Made by a program: the position numbers and the translations under genes
From: Psychroflexus sp.
GTDB taxonomy: Bacteria; Bacteroidota; Bacteroidia; Flavobacteriales; Flavobacteriaceae
Direction of reading: 5' to 3'
Length of the DNA stretch: 5,744 nucleotides
Assembly: GCA_007116535.1 (NCBI GenBank)
Contig: SKIG01000086.1
Span: 1-5,744 of the forward strand
The notes under the pieces: model-generated
Told to the model about the DNA's origin: nothing
Databases searched by the model: none
Seen by the model: the letters and a program-made list of their open reading frames with translations, nothing else
Part shown: positions 1-5,681 of the stretch, piece by piece
How positions within the stretch are numbered: position 1 is the stretch's first letter
How the letters are laid out: each line of letters opens with the position of its first letter

Positions 1-447
1 AAAGTTCAAAATGAAGAACATGAGATAGAAGATCATTTGATTATTATTGGTTATGGCCTAAATGGTAAAAATATTGCTCGGGTTGCTCAAACACTCGATA
101 TACCTTACCTGATAGTTGAATTTGACTACAAAGCATTCAATGAAGCAAAGAAAGCAAATCAACTTGTAGTTTTTGGAGATGCAGCTGAACCTGAAATTTT
201 ACATCATATTCACGTACAAAAGGCTAGGGTAGTAGTAATAGCAATATCTGATGTTGCCTCAACCAAGCAGATTGTTCAGAATATCCGACAGTTTTCTAAT
301 ACAGCCTACATTATCGTACGCACTCGTTATGTAAAAGAAATCGAAGAAAATATGCGCTTGGGAGCCGATGAAGTTATCCCTGAAGAATTTGAAACTTCCA
401 TTGAAATATTTACACGTGTACTCAAACAGTACTTGGTTACAGAATAA
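1..447 (+). CDS. Kef-type cation:proton antiporter, RCK/TrkA-N part (5' partial, ends at a premature stop)
   Basis: The frame is open from base 1, so the membrane antiporter domain lies off the left edge and any start inside the window would be artificial. The visible part is an RCK (TrkA-N) nucleotide-binding domain, which in Kef-family exchangers sits in the cytoplasm and gates K+/H+ or Na+/H+ exchange. It shows the Rossmann glycine motif GYGLNG (bases 49-66), an acidic residue at the end of the second strand (LIVEFD, typical of NAD binding), the GDAAEPEIL segment, AISD, and the strongly conserved IIVRTRYVKE and GADEVIPEEFETS stretches. Those last two are characteristic of KefB/YbaL-like proteins rather than TrkA or KtrA. 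Translation stops at TAA 445-447, right after LKQYLVTE, where family members continue into a linker helix and the TrkA-C domain. That continuation is present in the same frame immediately downstream, so this is probably the 5' part of a gene broken by one nonsense codon. Family assignment is confident; substrate ion is unknown. Confidence 0.88.
   Translation, partial: KVQNEEHEIEDHLIIIGYGLNGKNIARVAQTLDIPYLIVEFDYKAFNEAKKANQLVVFGDAAEPEILHHIHVQKARVVVIAISDVASTKQIVQNIRQFSNTAYIIVRTRYVKEIEENMRLGADEVIPEEFETSIEIFTRVLKQYLVTE
445..447 (+). other. In-frame TAA splitting the antiporter gene
   Basis: TAA sits between LKQYLVTE and KIFEIVKSLRSSNYEML. Both sides are in frame 1, and from memory of the Kef family the segment reads like LVPE-x-EIExFVxxxRxDxYEML with exactly one residue at the stop position. 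A single substitution in AAA, GAA or CAA would produce it. The stop is followed by A (TAAA, an efficient termination context), and the other complete genes in the window also end in TAA, so neither readthrough nor a recoded TAA is favoured. A nonsense mutation or a base-call error are the main explanations. Confidence 0.8.
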
Positions 448-492
448 AAAATATTTGAAATTGTCAAATCCCTTCGTTCTTCCAATTACGAA

Positions 493-786
493 ATGCTTAC
501 TTCCGTAAAACCCTTGAACAAAGACAAATCTTTTCAACAATTTAACATACCAAATAAAGAAATTGCGAGCTTGCACGTACAACATTCCAACAATAATATC
601 GTTGGAAAACCACTAGCAGAATCAGAGGTGGCAACTACTTATCGTGTGAATGTTCTTGCAATAAAACGTGGTAACAAATATATTTCTAGTGTTACTCCAC
701 AAACCATCATAGAAATTGATGATATTGTGTACATATTTGGTGGTGCTAAAGAAATTAAGAATTTTGATCGAGCTATAAAAATTTAA
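493..786 (+). CDS. TrkA-C (RCK C-terminal) domain, detached 3' part of the Kef-type antiporter gene
   Basis: Protein-like sequence resumes directly after the stop at 445-447 and stays open to TAA 784-786; the readable fragment is 448-786, and 493 is only its first ATG. That ATG corresponds to the Met of the family motif YEML, lies inside the linker helix and has no ribosome-binding sequence in front, so it is unlikely to be a true start. Residues from about EIASLHVQ to the end form a TrkA-C domain: an opening beta strand, NIVGKPLAESEV (helix after the conserved G-x-x-L), VNVLAIKRGNK, then IEIDDIVYIFGGAKEIKNF. In intact antiporters this domain dimerises and binds a regulatory ligand. The absence of further stops or frameshifts suggests the break is recent or artefactual. 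If the stop is real, this piece is probably untranslated and the locus is a pseudogene. The next gene starts 5 bp after its stop. Confidence 0.6.
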   Translation: MLTSVKPLNKDKSFQQFNIPNKEIASLHVQHSNNNIVGKPLAESEVATTYRVNVLAIKRGNKYISSVTPQTIIEIDDIVYIFGGAKEIKNFDRAIKI

Positions 787-791
787 GTAGT

Positions 792-3700
792 ATGCGTAAA
801 AAGATAAAAATAATTTCAGCAATCATTTTTATTCCACTATTGATTTTTACTTCTGTAGTTGGAGTTCTTTTTATTAAAAAAGACAGTATTGTCAAATCTA
901 TTTTAAACGATTTTAGTGAAAACTATGTAGGTTATTTTAGTATTGGAGAGGTAGCTATTTCCCCCTTTGAAAATTTTCCTTACATTTCCATAGATTTGAA
1001 GGATTTTGTTTTTTACGAAGACAAAGACAAAACAAAATCGCCTATGATGCAAGTAGATGATTTGTACGTTGGCTTTGATTTATGGACGATTCTTAGAGGA
1101 GATTATGATATAAAATCAATTAAGCTTAAACACGGCCACCTTACCATTTTGCAAGACGAAGAAGATAACTTCAACATACTTAATGCTATTCAAAGCATTG
1201 AAGAGTCTCCTCAAGAGGAAAGTGAAGAGAAAATCAATCTCAATTTAGAGAAAATTGAATTAGTTGATATTCAATTGAGAAAAATAAACCTTCGTGATTC
1301 CTTAGAACTCTACTTTTCTATTCAGGAAGCTAAAACAGGACTTACTTACAAGCAAGACTTACTTGATATGCAGTTGGATACTGAATTATATTTCAGTATC
1401 ATAGCTAAGAGTGATACCACTTTTGTCAATCAAAAGTACATGGAGTTTCACACCAATTTTTCATATAATTTGACAAGTGATTTTATAGACTTTACATCTG
1501 CAGATGTAGTTGTAGAAACAGGCGTTTTCGATATGACCGGAAGCATCGATTTAGCCGATGATGCCTATATGGATTTAACTTTTACAGGAAAAAGTAACAA
1601 TTTTGACTTATTTTTTTCCTTAGCACCAAATGAAGTTGGAGAAGCTTTAAAAGCTTACGAAAATCAAGGGAAAGTTTTTTTTGAAGCTGCTATCAAAGGC
1701 AAATCAACCAATTATAATTCGCCTTCTGTTGAAGCAAAATTTGGTTGTGAAAATGGATTTTTCGATAATTTTGAAAAAGATAAACAACTTACTGATTTAA
1801 GCTTTCTAGGGTCATTTTCTAATGGAGAAGATAACCACATGCGTACTTCGGAGATTAAAATTCAAAACTTTTCTGCAAAACCCGATGCAGGGATTTTCTC
1901 AGGAAATTTAAGCATCAGCAACTTTGAATCACCTCAGGTAGATGTGCAATTGGATTCAGATTTCGATTTGAATTTCTTGACAGGATTCTTCAATTTGAAT
2001 GATTTACGCAATCTAACAGGTAAGGTCCAACTTCAGATGAACTTCAAGGATATCATCGACTTAGAAAATCCTGAAAGAGCCTTGGAGGAGTTCAATCAAT
2101 CTTATTTTACCAAGCTTCGTGTAGATAATCTGAATTTTCAATCGGATAGTTTTCATTTGCCTATAAAAAATCTATCAATTCGAGCAGAAGCTGATTCAAA
2201 AATCACCGAAGTTGAATTGTTTGAATTCACTTTAGGGGAATCTGATTTTTATTTTAAAGGAAGTTTGACCAACCTCCCTGATTTGATTCACCAAACCAAT
2301 CGAAATGTAGAAGTCGACCTTTTGTTTAGGTCGAAGTTTATCAATTTTACTGAAATTACATCCAAACAAGAAGAAGTTTTTGATGAAGAAGTAAGCAACT
2401 TTACAGCTAAATTTAAATTCAAAGGAAAAGCTAACACTTTTCAAGTTTCCGAGCATCTCCCTGTTGGAGATTTCTATATAGAAGAATTCAATGCAAAAAT
2501 GAAAAATTATCCTCATGCTCTGCATGATTTTTTTGCATACCTCTACTTTTCGGAAAATGAAATAAAAGTCAGAGAATTCAAAGGAATGGTAGATGATTCT
2601 GATATTTTATTTTCAGGAAATTTAGCCAATTACACCTTACTTTTTAAAGAACAACCCAATGGTAAAATTAATTTTGATTATAAATTGGCTTCTAACAAGT
2701 TAAGTTTTGCAGATATATTTTCTTACGGAGAAGAGAATTATGTTCCTGAAGACTACCGTGATGAGGAACTAACGCAATTGCGTTCCAATGGAAAAATAGA
2801 ACTCACCTATCGAGATAGTCTTGTAGCACAAGATATTCACATAGATGAGTTTAAAGGAAAACTGACTATTCATCCGCTCAAATTTGAAAAATTTAAAGGA
2901 AACCTTCACTTTGAAGATAAGCAGCTCACTTTTAATGATTTTGCAGGAAAACTTGGTAAGTCTGAATTCAAAGCTAGTGGTAATTTTTATTTAGGCGAAG
3001 AAGAAACCCTCAAAAAAGCGGGGGATGTATTCAATTTTAAAGCTTCGTATTTAGATATTGATGAGTTAACTAATTATGAAGAACCTAAAGAAAGTGAAGA
3101 TGTAGTTCATGATGACGTGTTCAATGTTTTTGAAGTACCCTTTAGAAATATGAAAATTGATGCTTCAATAGGCAAATTGAATTACCATAAATACGAGCTT
3201 AAAAACTTTAGTACAAGCATTAGCATTCAGGATGACAAGTTTGTGTATGTAGATCAACTGTCTATGGAGGCAGCTAACGGCAAGGTTGGTTTTACAGGTT
3301 ATTTTAATGGATCTAATAAGGATAGTATCTACCTTCATACCGATTTAAAAATGAAAGATGTTGATGTAGATAAGCTTTTGTTCAAATTTGATAATTTTGG
3401 ACAAGATCAACTTGTTTCAGATAATTTGCATGGTATTATGACAGGTAGAATCCGCGGTAAAATATTAATGCACCCTGATTTGACACCCAATGTTGCAAAA
3501 TCAGATTTGACTATAGACGTCTCATTGAAAAATGGGATGTTAGAGAATTTTGAACCACTACATGCCATGGCAAGTTTTTTTGATGATAAGAATTTGAATA
3601 AGGTCTTTTTCGGTAGTTTAGAAAATCGACTTCAGTTGAAGGATGGAAACATTATTATTCCAAATATGGTAATCAATTCTTCGCTTGGATTTATGCAATT

Positions 3701-4013
3701 ATCAGGAAAACAAAGTGTTGATATGCAAATGGATTACTACATGCGTATTCCTTTAAGAATGGTTACGCAAGTTGCGTCTCGAAAACTTTTCGGTTCAAGA
3801 AATAGGGTAGTAGATCCTACGCAAGAAGATGAAGTTATCTATAAAGACGAAGATAGAAACATTCGTTATGTCAATGTACGCATGCAAGGAACTCCCGATA
3901 ATTATGATATTTCATTGAGAAAAAACAGAAATGAAGAAAAAGGCGCAAAGCCATTCGATAGAAACGATGACTTTCTTATGGATGATATTGAAATAAATAC
4001 TTTTTCTTGGTAA
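792..4013 (+). CDS. AsmA-like / bridge-type lipid-transfer family protein, inner-membrane anchored
   Basis: This 1073-residue protein begins MRKKIK followed by one hydrophobic segment (about residues 7-28), giving an N-in signal anchor with the rest in the periplasm. Residues of about 31-135 resemble the AsmA N-terminal region as seen in Bacteroidetes (VAISPFENFPYISIDLKDFVFYED, then VDDLYVGFDLWTILRGDYDIKSIKLKHGHLTI). The middle is a long succession of alternating beta strands without cysteines or catalytic motifs, as expected for the hydrophobic groove fold of AsmA/TamB-type proteins. Residues about 907-990 match the AsmA-like C-terminal region (LKNGMLENFEPL, LENRLQLKDGNIIIPNMVINSSLGFMQLSGKQSVDMQMDYYMRIPL). 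The family is implicated in moving phospholipids between inner and outer membranes or in outer-membrane homeostasis; a role here is inferred from the fold only. The ATG at 792 is the only sensible start, since it begins just before the membrane segment. Spacing of 5 bp to the antiporter remnant and 10 bp to the lipoprotein gene suggests co-transcription. Confidence 0.85.
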   Translation: MRKKIKIISAIIFIPLLIFTSVVGVLFIKKDSIVKSILNDFSENYVGYFSIGEVAISPFENFPYISIDLKDFVFYEDKDKTKSPMMQVDDLYVGFDLWTILRGDYDIKSIKLKHGHLTILQDEEDNFNILNAIQSIEESPQEESEEKINLNLEKIELVDIQLRKINLRDSLELYFSIQEAKTGLTYKQDLLDMQLDTELYFSIIAKSDTTFVNQKYMEFHTNFSYNLTSDFIDFTSADVVVETGVFDMTGSIDLADDAYMDLTFTGKSNNFDLFFSLAPNEVGEALKAYENQGKVFFEAAIKGKSTNYNSPSVEAKFGCENGFFDNFEKDKQLTDLSFLGSFSNGEDNHMRTSEIKIQNFSAKPDAGIFSGNLSISNFESPQVDVQLDSDFDLNFLTGFFNLNDLRNLTGKVQLQMNFKDIIDLENPERALEEFNQSYFTKLRVDNLNFQSDSFHLPIKNLSIRAEADSKITEVELFEFTLGESDFYFKGSLTNLPDLIHQTNRNVEVDLLFRSKFINFTEITSKQEEVFDEEVSNFTAKFKFKGKANTFQVSEHLPVGDFYIEEFNAKMKNYPHALHDFFAYLYFSENEIKVREFKGMVDDSDILFSGNLANYTLLFKEQPNGKINFDYKLASNKLSFADIFSYGEENYVPEDYRDEELTQLRSNGKIELTYRDSLVAQDIHIDEFKGKLTIHPLKFEKFKGNLHFEDKQLTFNDFAGKLGKSEFKASGNFYLGEEETLKKAGDVFNFKASYLDIDELTNYEEPKESEDVVHDDVFNVFEVPFRNMKIDASIGKLNYHKYELKNFSTSISIQDDKFVYVDQLSMEAANGKVGFTGYFNGSNKDSIYLHTDLKMKDVDVDKLLFKFDNFGQDQLVSDNLHGIMTGRIRGKILMHPDLTPNVAKSDLTIDVSLKNGMLENFEPLHAMASFFDDKNLNKVFFGSLENRLQLKDGNIIIPNMVINSSLGFMQLSGKQSVDMQMDYYMRIPLRMVTQVASRKLFGSRNRVVDPTQEDEVIYKDEDRNIRYVNVRMQGTPDNYDISLRKNRNEEKGAKPFDRNDDFLMDDIEINTFSW

Positions 4014-4018
4014 TTTTG
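3988..4018 (+). promoter_or_regulatory. Possible Bacteroidetes-type promoter over the AsmA-gene stop codon
   Basis: TAATTTTG at 4011-4018 matches the Bacteroidetes -7 consensus TAnnTTTG, and a TTG at 3988-3990 (partial TTTG, -33 element) lies exactly 20 bases upstream, the usual spacing. The -7 box contains the TAA stop of the AsmA-like gene. Transcription would start about two bases before the ATG at 4024, giving a nearly leaderless message for the lipoprotein gene. The motif is short and the region AT-rich, so chance occurrence is quite possible. Confidence 0.3.
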
Positions 4019-4023
4019 TACTT

Positions 4024-4413
4024 ATGAAAAAAATATTGAAGTATTTTATTTTAACGTTTATAGCGAGTTCAACTCTTTTTTCATGCAAAGACGACAATGA
4101 GGTTGTTTGTAACATGATTTTCACCATGATTACGGTAGAAATTGAAGGCGAGCAACTTACAGGTTATTACACAATCCGAGAAGCAACGCAAGACACACTT
4201 CGACTAGAACAAGGTGTGTTATTTGAAAATAACTATCCTATCCTTACAGATGCAGAATTCAATTTATTTGAGCCATTATCTGTTGAAGATTTCAGATTTT
4301 TAGGTTTTATAGATGATGAAAAAGTTGTCGATGAAGCTTACCGAATAGGCGTTGATAGATGCCACGTCTTCAAAGAATCGGGTGTATCAAAAGTGGTTCT
4401 TGAGGATAATTAA
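4024..4413 (+). CDS. Small lipoprotein of unknown function, probably surface-exposed
   Basis: This is a 129-residue protein with a lipoprotein signal peptide: MKKILKY, a hydrophobic core (FILTFIASSTLF) and the lipobox LFSC, so Cys21 is the predicted lipidated residue. It is followed by KDDNE. In Bacteroidetes a Lys followed by two acidic residues just after the cysteine acts as a lipoprotein export signal, so display on the outer face of the outer membrane is plausible. The mature part is acidic and beta-rich, with two further cysteines (Cys29 and Cys113) that could form a disulfide. The C-terminal stretch GFIDDEKVVDEAYRIGVDRCHVFKESG resembles, from memory, small Bacteroidetes lipoproteins ending in a G-x-x-D-G-K-V-V ... 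D-C-C-H-V pattern, which have no assigned function. The ATG at 4024 is chosen because it directly precedes the signal peptide. It may be translated from the upstream transcript (10-bp gap) or from its own promoter. It is the last plus-strand gene before the convergent region. Confidence 0.8.
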   Translation: MKKILKYFILTFIASSTLFSCKDDNEVVCNMIFTMITVEIEGEQLTGYYTIREATQDTLRLEQGVLFENNYPILTDAEFNLFEPLSVEDFRFLGFIDDEKVVDEAYRIGVDRCHVFKESGVSKVVLEDN

Positions 4414-4489
4414 TTTATCATAGTAAACGACAAAAAATTGAATTTCATCAAAAATGAAATCAACGAATTGAAAATTCAAAAACTAATAG

Positions 4490-4509
4490 AAACGGGATTT
4501 ATCCCGTTT
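4490..4509. repeat. Perfect palindrome, 8-bp stem with TTTA loop
   Basis: AAACGGGA and TCCCGTTT are exact reverse complements around a TTTA loop. The element lies 77 bases past the lipoprotein stop. No T-run follows it on the plus strand (ACAACATAGG), so it is not a standard intrinsic terminator. It shares its TTTA loop with the elements at 4531-4540 and, inverted, 4567-4576. Confidence 0.7.
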
Positions 4510-4527
4510 ACAACATAGGCCAAATAA

Positions 4528-4579
4528 AATGGCTTTAGCCGAAAACCTTATAATTCTCAGGAATTTGGCTAAAGCCATT
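4528..4579. terminator. 13-bp perfect inverted repeat, possible bidirectional terminator
   Basis: AATGGCTTTAGCC (4528-4540) and GGCTAAAGCCATT (4567-4579) are exact reverse complements separated by 26 bases; inside, a G-T, two A-T and a CCT/AGG block can extend the stem past a small internal loop. Read on the minus strand, the stem runs straight into TTTATTT, a fair termination signal for the FabI-like gene though about 270 bases beyond its stop. On the plus strand a T9 run follows only after 9 bases (4589-4597). Each arm is also a small hairpin by itself (GGC-TTTA-GCC and GGC-TAAA-GCC). The palindrome is certain; the terminator role is inferred. Confidence 0.45.
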
Positions 4580-4583
4580 AATA

Positions 4584-4621
4584 CCCGATTTTTTTTTAGC
4601 CCTGATTTAAAAATCGGGGCT
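4584..4621. repeat. Near-palindrome with two mutually exclusive pairings
   Basis: AGCCCTGATTT (4598-4608) pairs with AAATCGGGGCT (4611-4621), 11 bp with one G-T pair. The right arm contains AAAAATCGGG (4609-4618), which is also the exact complement of CCCGATTTTT (4584-4593) just upstream of the T9 run. The same right arm can therefore form either a short or a longer-range hairpin. It may be another unit of the intergenic repeat cluster. Confidence 0.5.
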
Positions 4622-4647
4622 ATTGATTTCAAATTTCGTGAAATAAT

Positions 4648-4674
4648 TCAATCCCGAAGGGATGACATAATTAT
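4648..4674. repeat. GAA-loop hairpin repeat, copy A
   Basis: TCA, then stem ATCCC, loop GAA, stem GGGAT (4651-4663), followed by GACATAATTAT. Same layout as copy B, 51 bases downstream. It resembles REP-like intergenic repeats that I recall as common in Bacteroidetes genomes; a single window cannot confirm genome-wide copy number. Confidence 0.6.
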
Positions 4675-4696
4675 AAATCGCTAATGATATATCAGA

Positions 4697-4725
4697 TCAA
4701 AACCCTGAAAGGGTGACATGATTAT
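4697..4725. repeat. GAA-loop hairpin repeat, copy B
   Basis: TCAAA, then stem ACCCT, loop GAA, stem AGGGT (4702-4714), followed by GACATGATTAT. Loop and tail match copy A with one tail substitution, while two stem base pairs differ and both remain paired (T-A to C-G, and C-G to T-A). Direct orientation relative to copy A. Confidence 0.6.
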
Positions 4726-4847
4726 GCGTCATGAGATAAAACCAATTTATTTTAGTACACAACAAAAAAAATAATACTCTAGAATTACTTCATTTTCAAC
4801 GATTATCAGTTTATGTCATGTACTTTATTAATTGATAGATAAGACTT

Positions 4848-5672
4848 TTACCCCATAATATGATACCCCCCATCGATGTGTCTGATTTCACCTGTTATTC
4901 TTGCATCGGGACGGAAAAGGTTAACCACATCATATGCTAAATCCTCAGGATTTGCATTTCCTAGAGGGCTCATTTTTGCTGCATAATCTACATCTTTCTC
5001 TTCCAAGGTAGCATTACCCGCCTTACTTCCCATATACGGTGAAAAGCGTACACAATTTACACGAGTTCCATTTTTTCTACCAAGTTCATCGGCAAGTTCG
5101 ATGGTAATTCGCTCCAAAGCTGCTTTTGCAATACTGATATTTCGGTAGGGATGGAAGGTAACTTTTGCAGCTGCAATATAGCTTATTGAGCAAATAGAAG
5201 CACCTGGGTTGAGTATTTCGTAGTCGGTTAGTTTCTTGGTTATTTTTATTAGTGAATAAGCAGAAACATCCATGGTCTCACAAAATTCCTGCAAACTTAC
5301 TTCCAATAAAGGTTTTACTTCTTTATTGCGTATGGTTTTATCCATGGCAATGGCATGTAAGAAACCATCGAAGTGTAAGTTCTTGCCTTTCATTTCTTCA
5401 CAAAAATCATCCATTGAAGCGTCCAAAGTCACATCCATAATTCGCGTGAGCGCTTCTTTTCCAAGTTCTTTTTCGATACAAACTTGGAAATCTTCATAGG
5501 TTTTGTTCAGAAAGTTTTTTGCTTTATCTGATAGCTGTTGATGGTGTTTGCTAACGCCTAAACCTGTACAAACTACACTACCTCCAAATTCAATTACTTT
5601 TTTAGCTACATACATAGCTAATGAACCTTCATCAGCAATTCCTGTGATTAAAAATCGTTTACCTTCTAACAT
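4848..5672 (-). CDS. FabI-like enoyl-ACP reductase family SDR oxidoreductase
   Basis: This 274-residue protein of the short-chain dehydrogenase fold belongs to the FabI/InhA branch, which reduces the trans-2 double bond of enoyl-ACP with NAD(P)H in the cytoplasm. Visible family marks are LEGKRFLITGIADEGSLAM (residues 2-20, FabI-type nucleotide loop with S-x-A), D80-V81, HAIAM (106-110), DVSAYS (135-140), Tyr165, the Tyr176-x6-Lys183 catalytic pair, MSPLGNA and the C-terminal DGGYHIMG. Length is close to the usual 255-270. Two departures are noticeable. The loop normally reading like GPIRTLA (or SPTPTTAG in Bacteroidetes FabI) is SPYMGSKAG (211-219), and the two conserved tyrosines are 11 rather than 10 residues apart. 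It therefore looks like a paralogue acting on a special acyl chain rather than the housekeeping FabI; a non-enoyl SDR activity is also possible. The start is fixed by ATG 5670-5672, with an in-frame TAA two codons upstream. It lies 9 bp after a FabH-like gene, implying an operon. Confidence 0.85.
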   Translation of the reverse strand: MLEGKRFLITGIADEGSLAMYVAKKVIEFGGSVVCTGLGVSKHHQQLSDKAKNFLNKTYEDFQVCIEKELGKEALTRIMDVTLDASMDDFCEEMKGKNLHFDGFLHAIAMDKTIRNKEVKPLLEVSLQEFCETMDVSAYSLIKITKKLTDYEILNPGASICSISYIAAAKVTFHPYRNISIAKAALERITIELADELGRKNGTRVNCVRFSPYMGSKAGNATLEEKDVDYAAKMSPLGNANPEDLAYDVVNLFRPDARITGEIRHIDGGYHIMG

Positions 5673-5681
5673 ACCTTAAAA

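Larger units (their letters stand above)
4414..4847. other. Gene-free convergent intergenic region rich in palindromes
   Basis: These 434 bp separate the end of the lipoprotein gene (plus) from the end of the FabI-like gene (minus). No open frame with protein character and no tRNA is visible. The first part (4438-4479) is AT-rich with weak overlapping inverted repeats: ATTTCAT/ATGAAAT around a 5-base loop, and TTGAATTT/AAATTCAA. Positions 4490-4725 hold the hairpin cluster described in separate entries. From 4726 to 4847 the sequence is AT-rich with an A8 run at 4764-4771 and no convincing structure. Confidence 0.7.

Noticed and set aside
37..447. TTG at 37 as the start of a small stand-alone RCK protein
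   Set aside because: The frame is open upstream to base 1 and the sequence before it (EEHEIEDH) matches the linker that joins Kef membrane domains to RCK, so the true start is off the left edge.
445..447. TAA used as a sense codon genome-wide (alternative code)
   Set aside because: The AsmA-like gene, the lipoprotein gene, the TrkA-C fragment and the FabH-like tail all end in TAA at the expected places, so TAA is a normal stop here.
259..585. Minus-strand open frame of 108 codons
   Set aside because: It lies antisense to the clear RCK domain, has low-complexity Phe/Tyr-rich content and no family resemblance; a shadow of the plus-strand gene.
2232..2525. Minus-strand open frame of 97 codons inside the AsmA-like gene
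   Set aside because: Antisense shadow in an AT-rich gene; composition is Phe/Ser/Lys-rich with no recognisable domain.
3912..4127. Minus-strand open frame of 71 codons spanning the AsmA/lipoprotein junction
   Set aside because: Overlaps two well-supported plus-strand genes on the opposite strand and shows no protein features of its own.
4648..4725. CRISPR array
   Set aside because: Only two imperfect copies, with unit differences in the stems and an undefined spacer; no cas genes nearby.
4717..4733. CATGA/TCATG inverted repeat as an operator
   Set aside because: Five pairs around a 7-base loop overlapping the tail of repeat copy B; expected by chance and not near any gene start.
4764..4787. 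T8 run on the minus strand about 76 bases after the FabI-like gene as an intrinsic terminator
   Set aside because: The only inverted repeat before it is TAAT/ATTA, four A-T pairs around an 8-base loop, too weak to support termination.
5252..5499. Two plus-strand open frames of 62 and 75 codons
   Set aside because: Both are antisense to the middle of the FabI-like gene, which has clear catalytic motifs, and neither resembles a protein.
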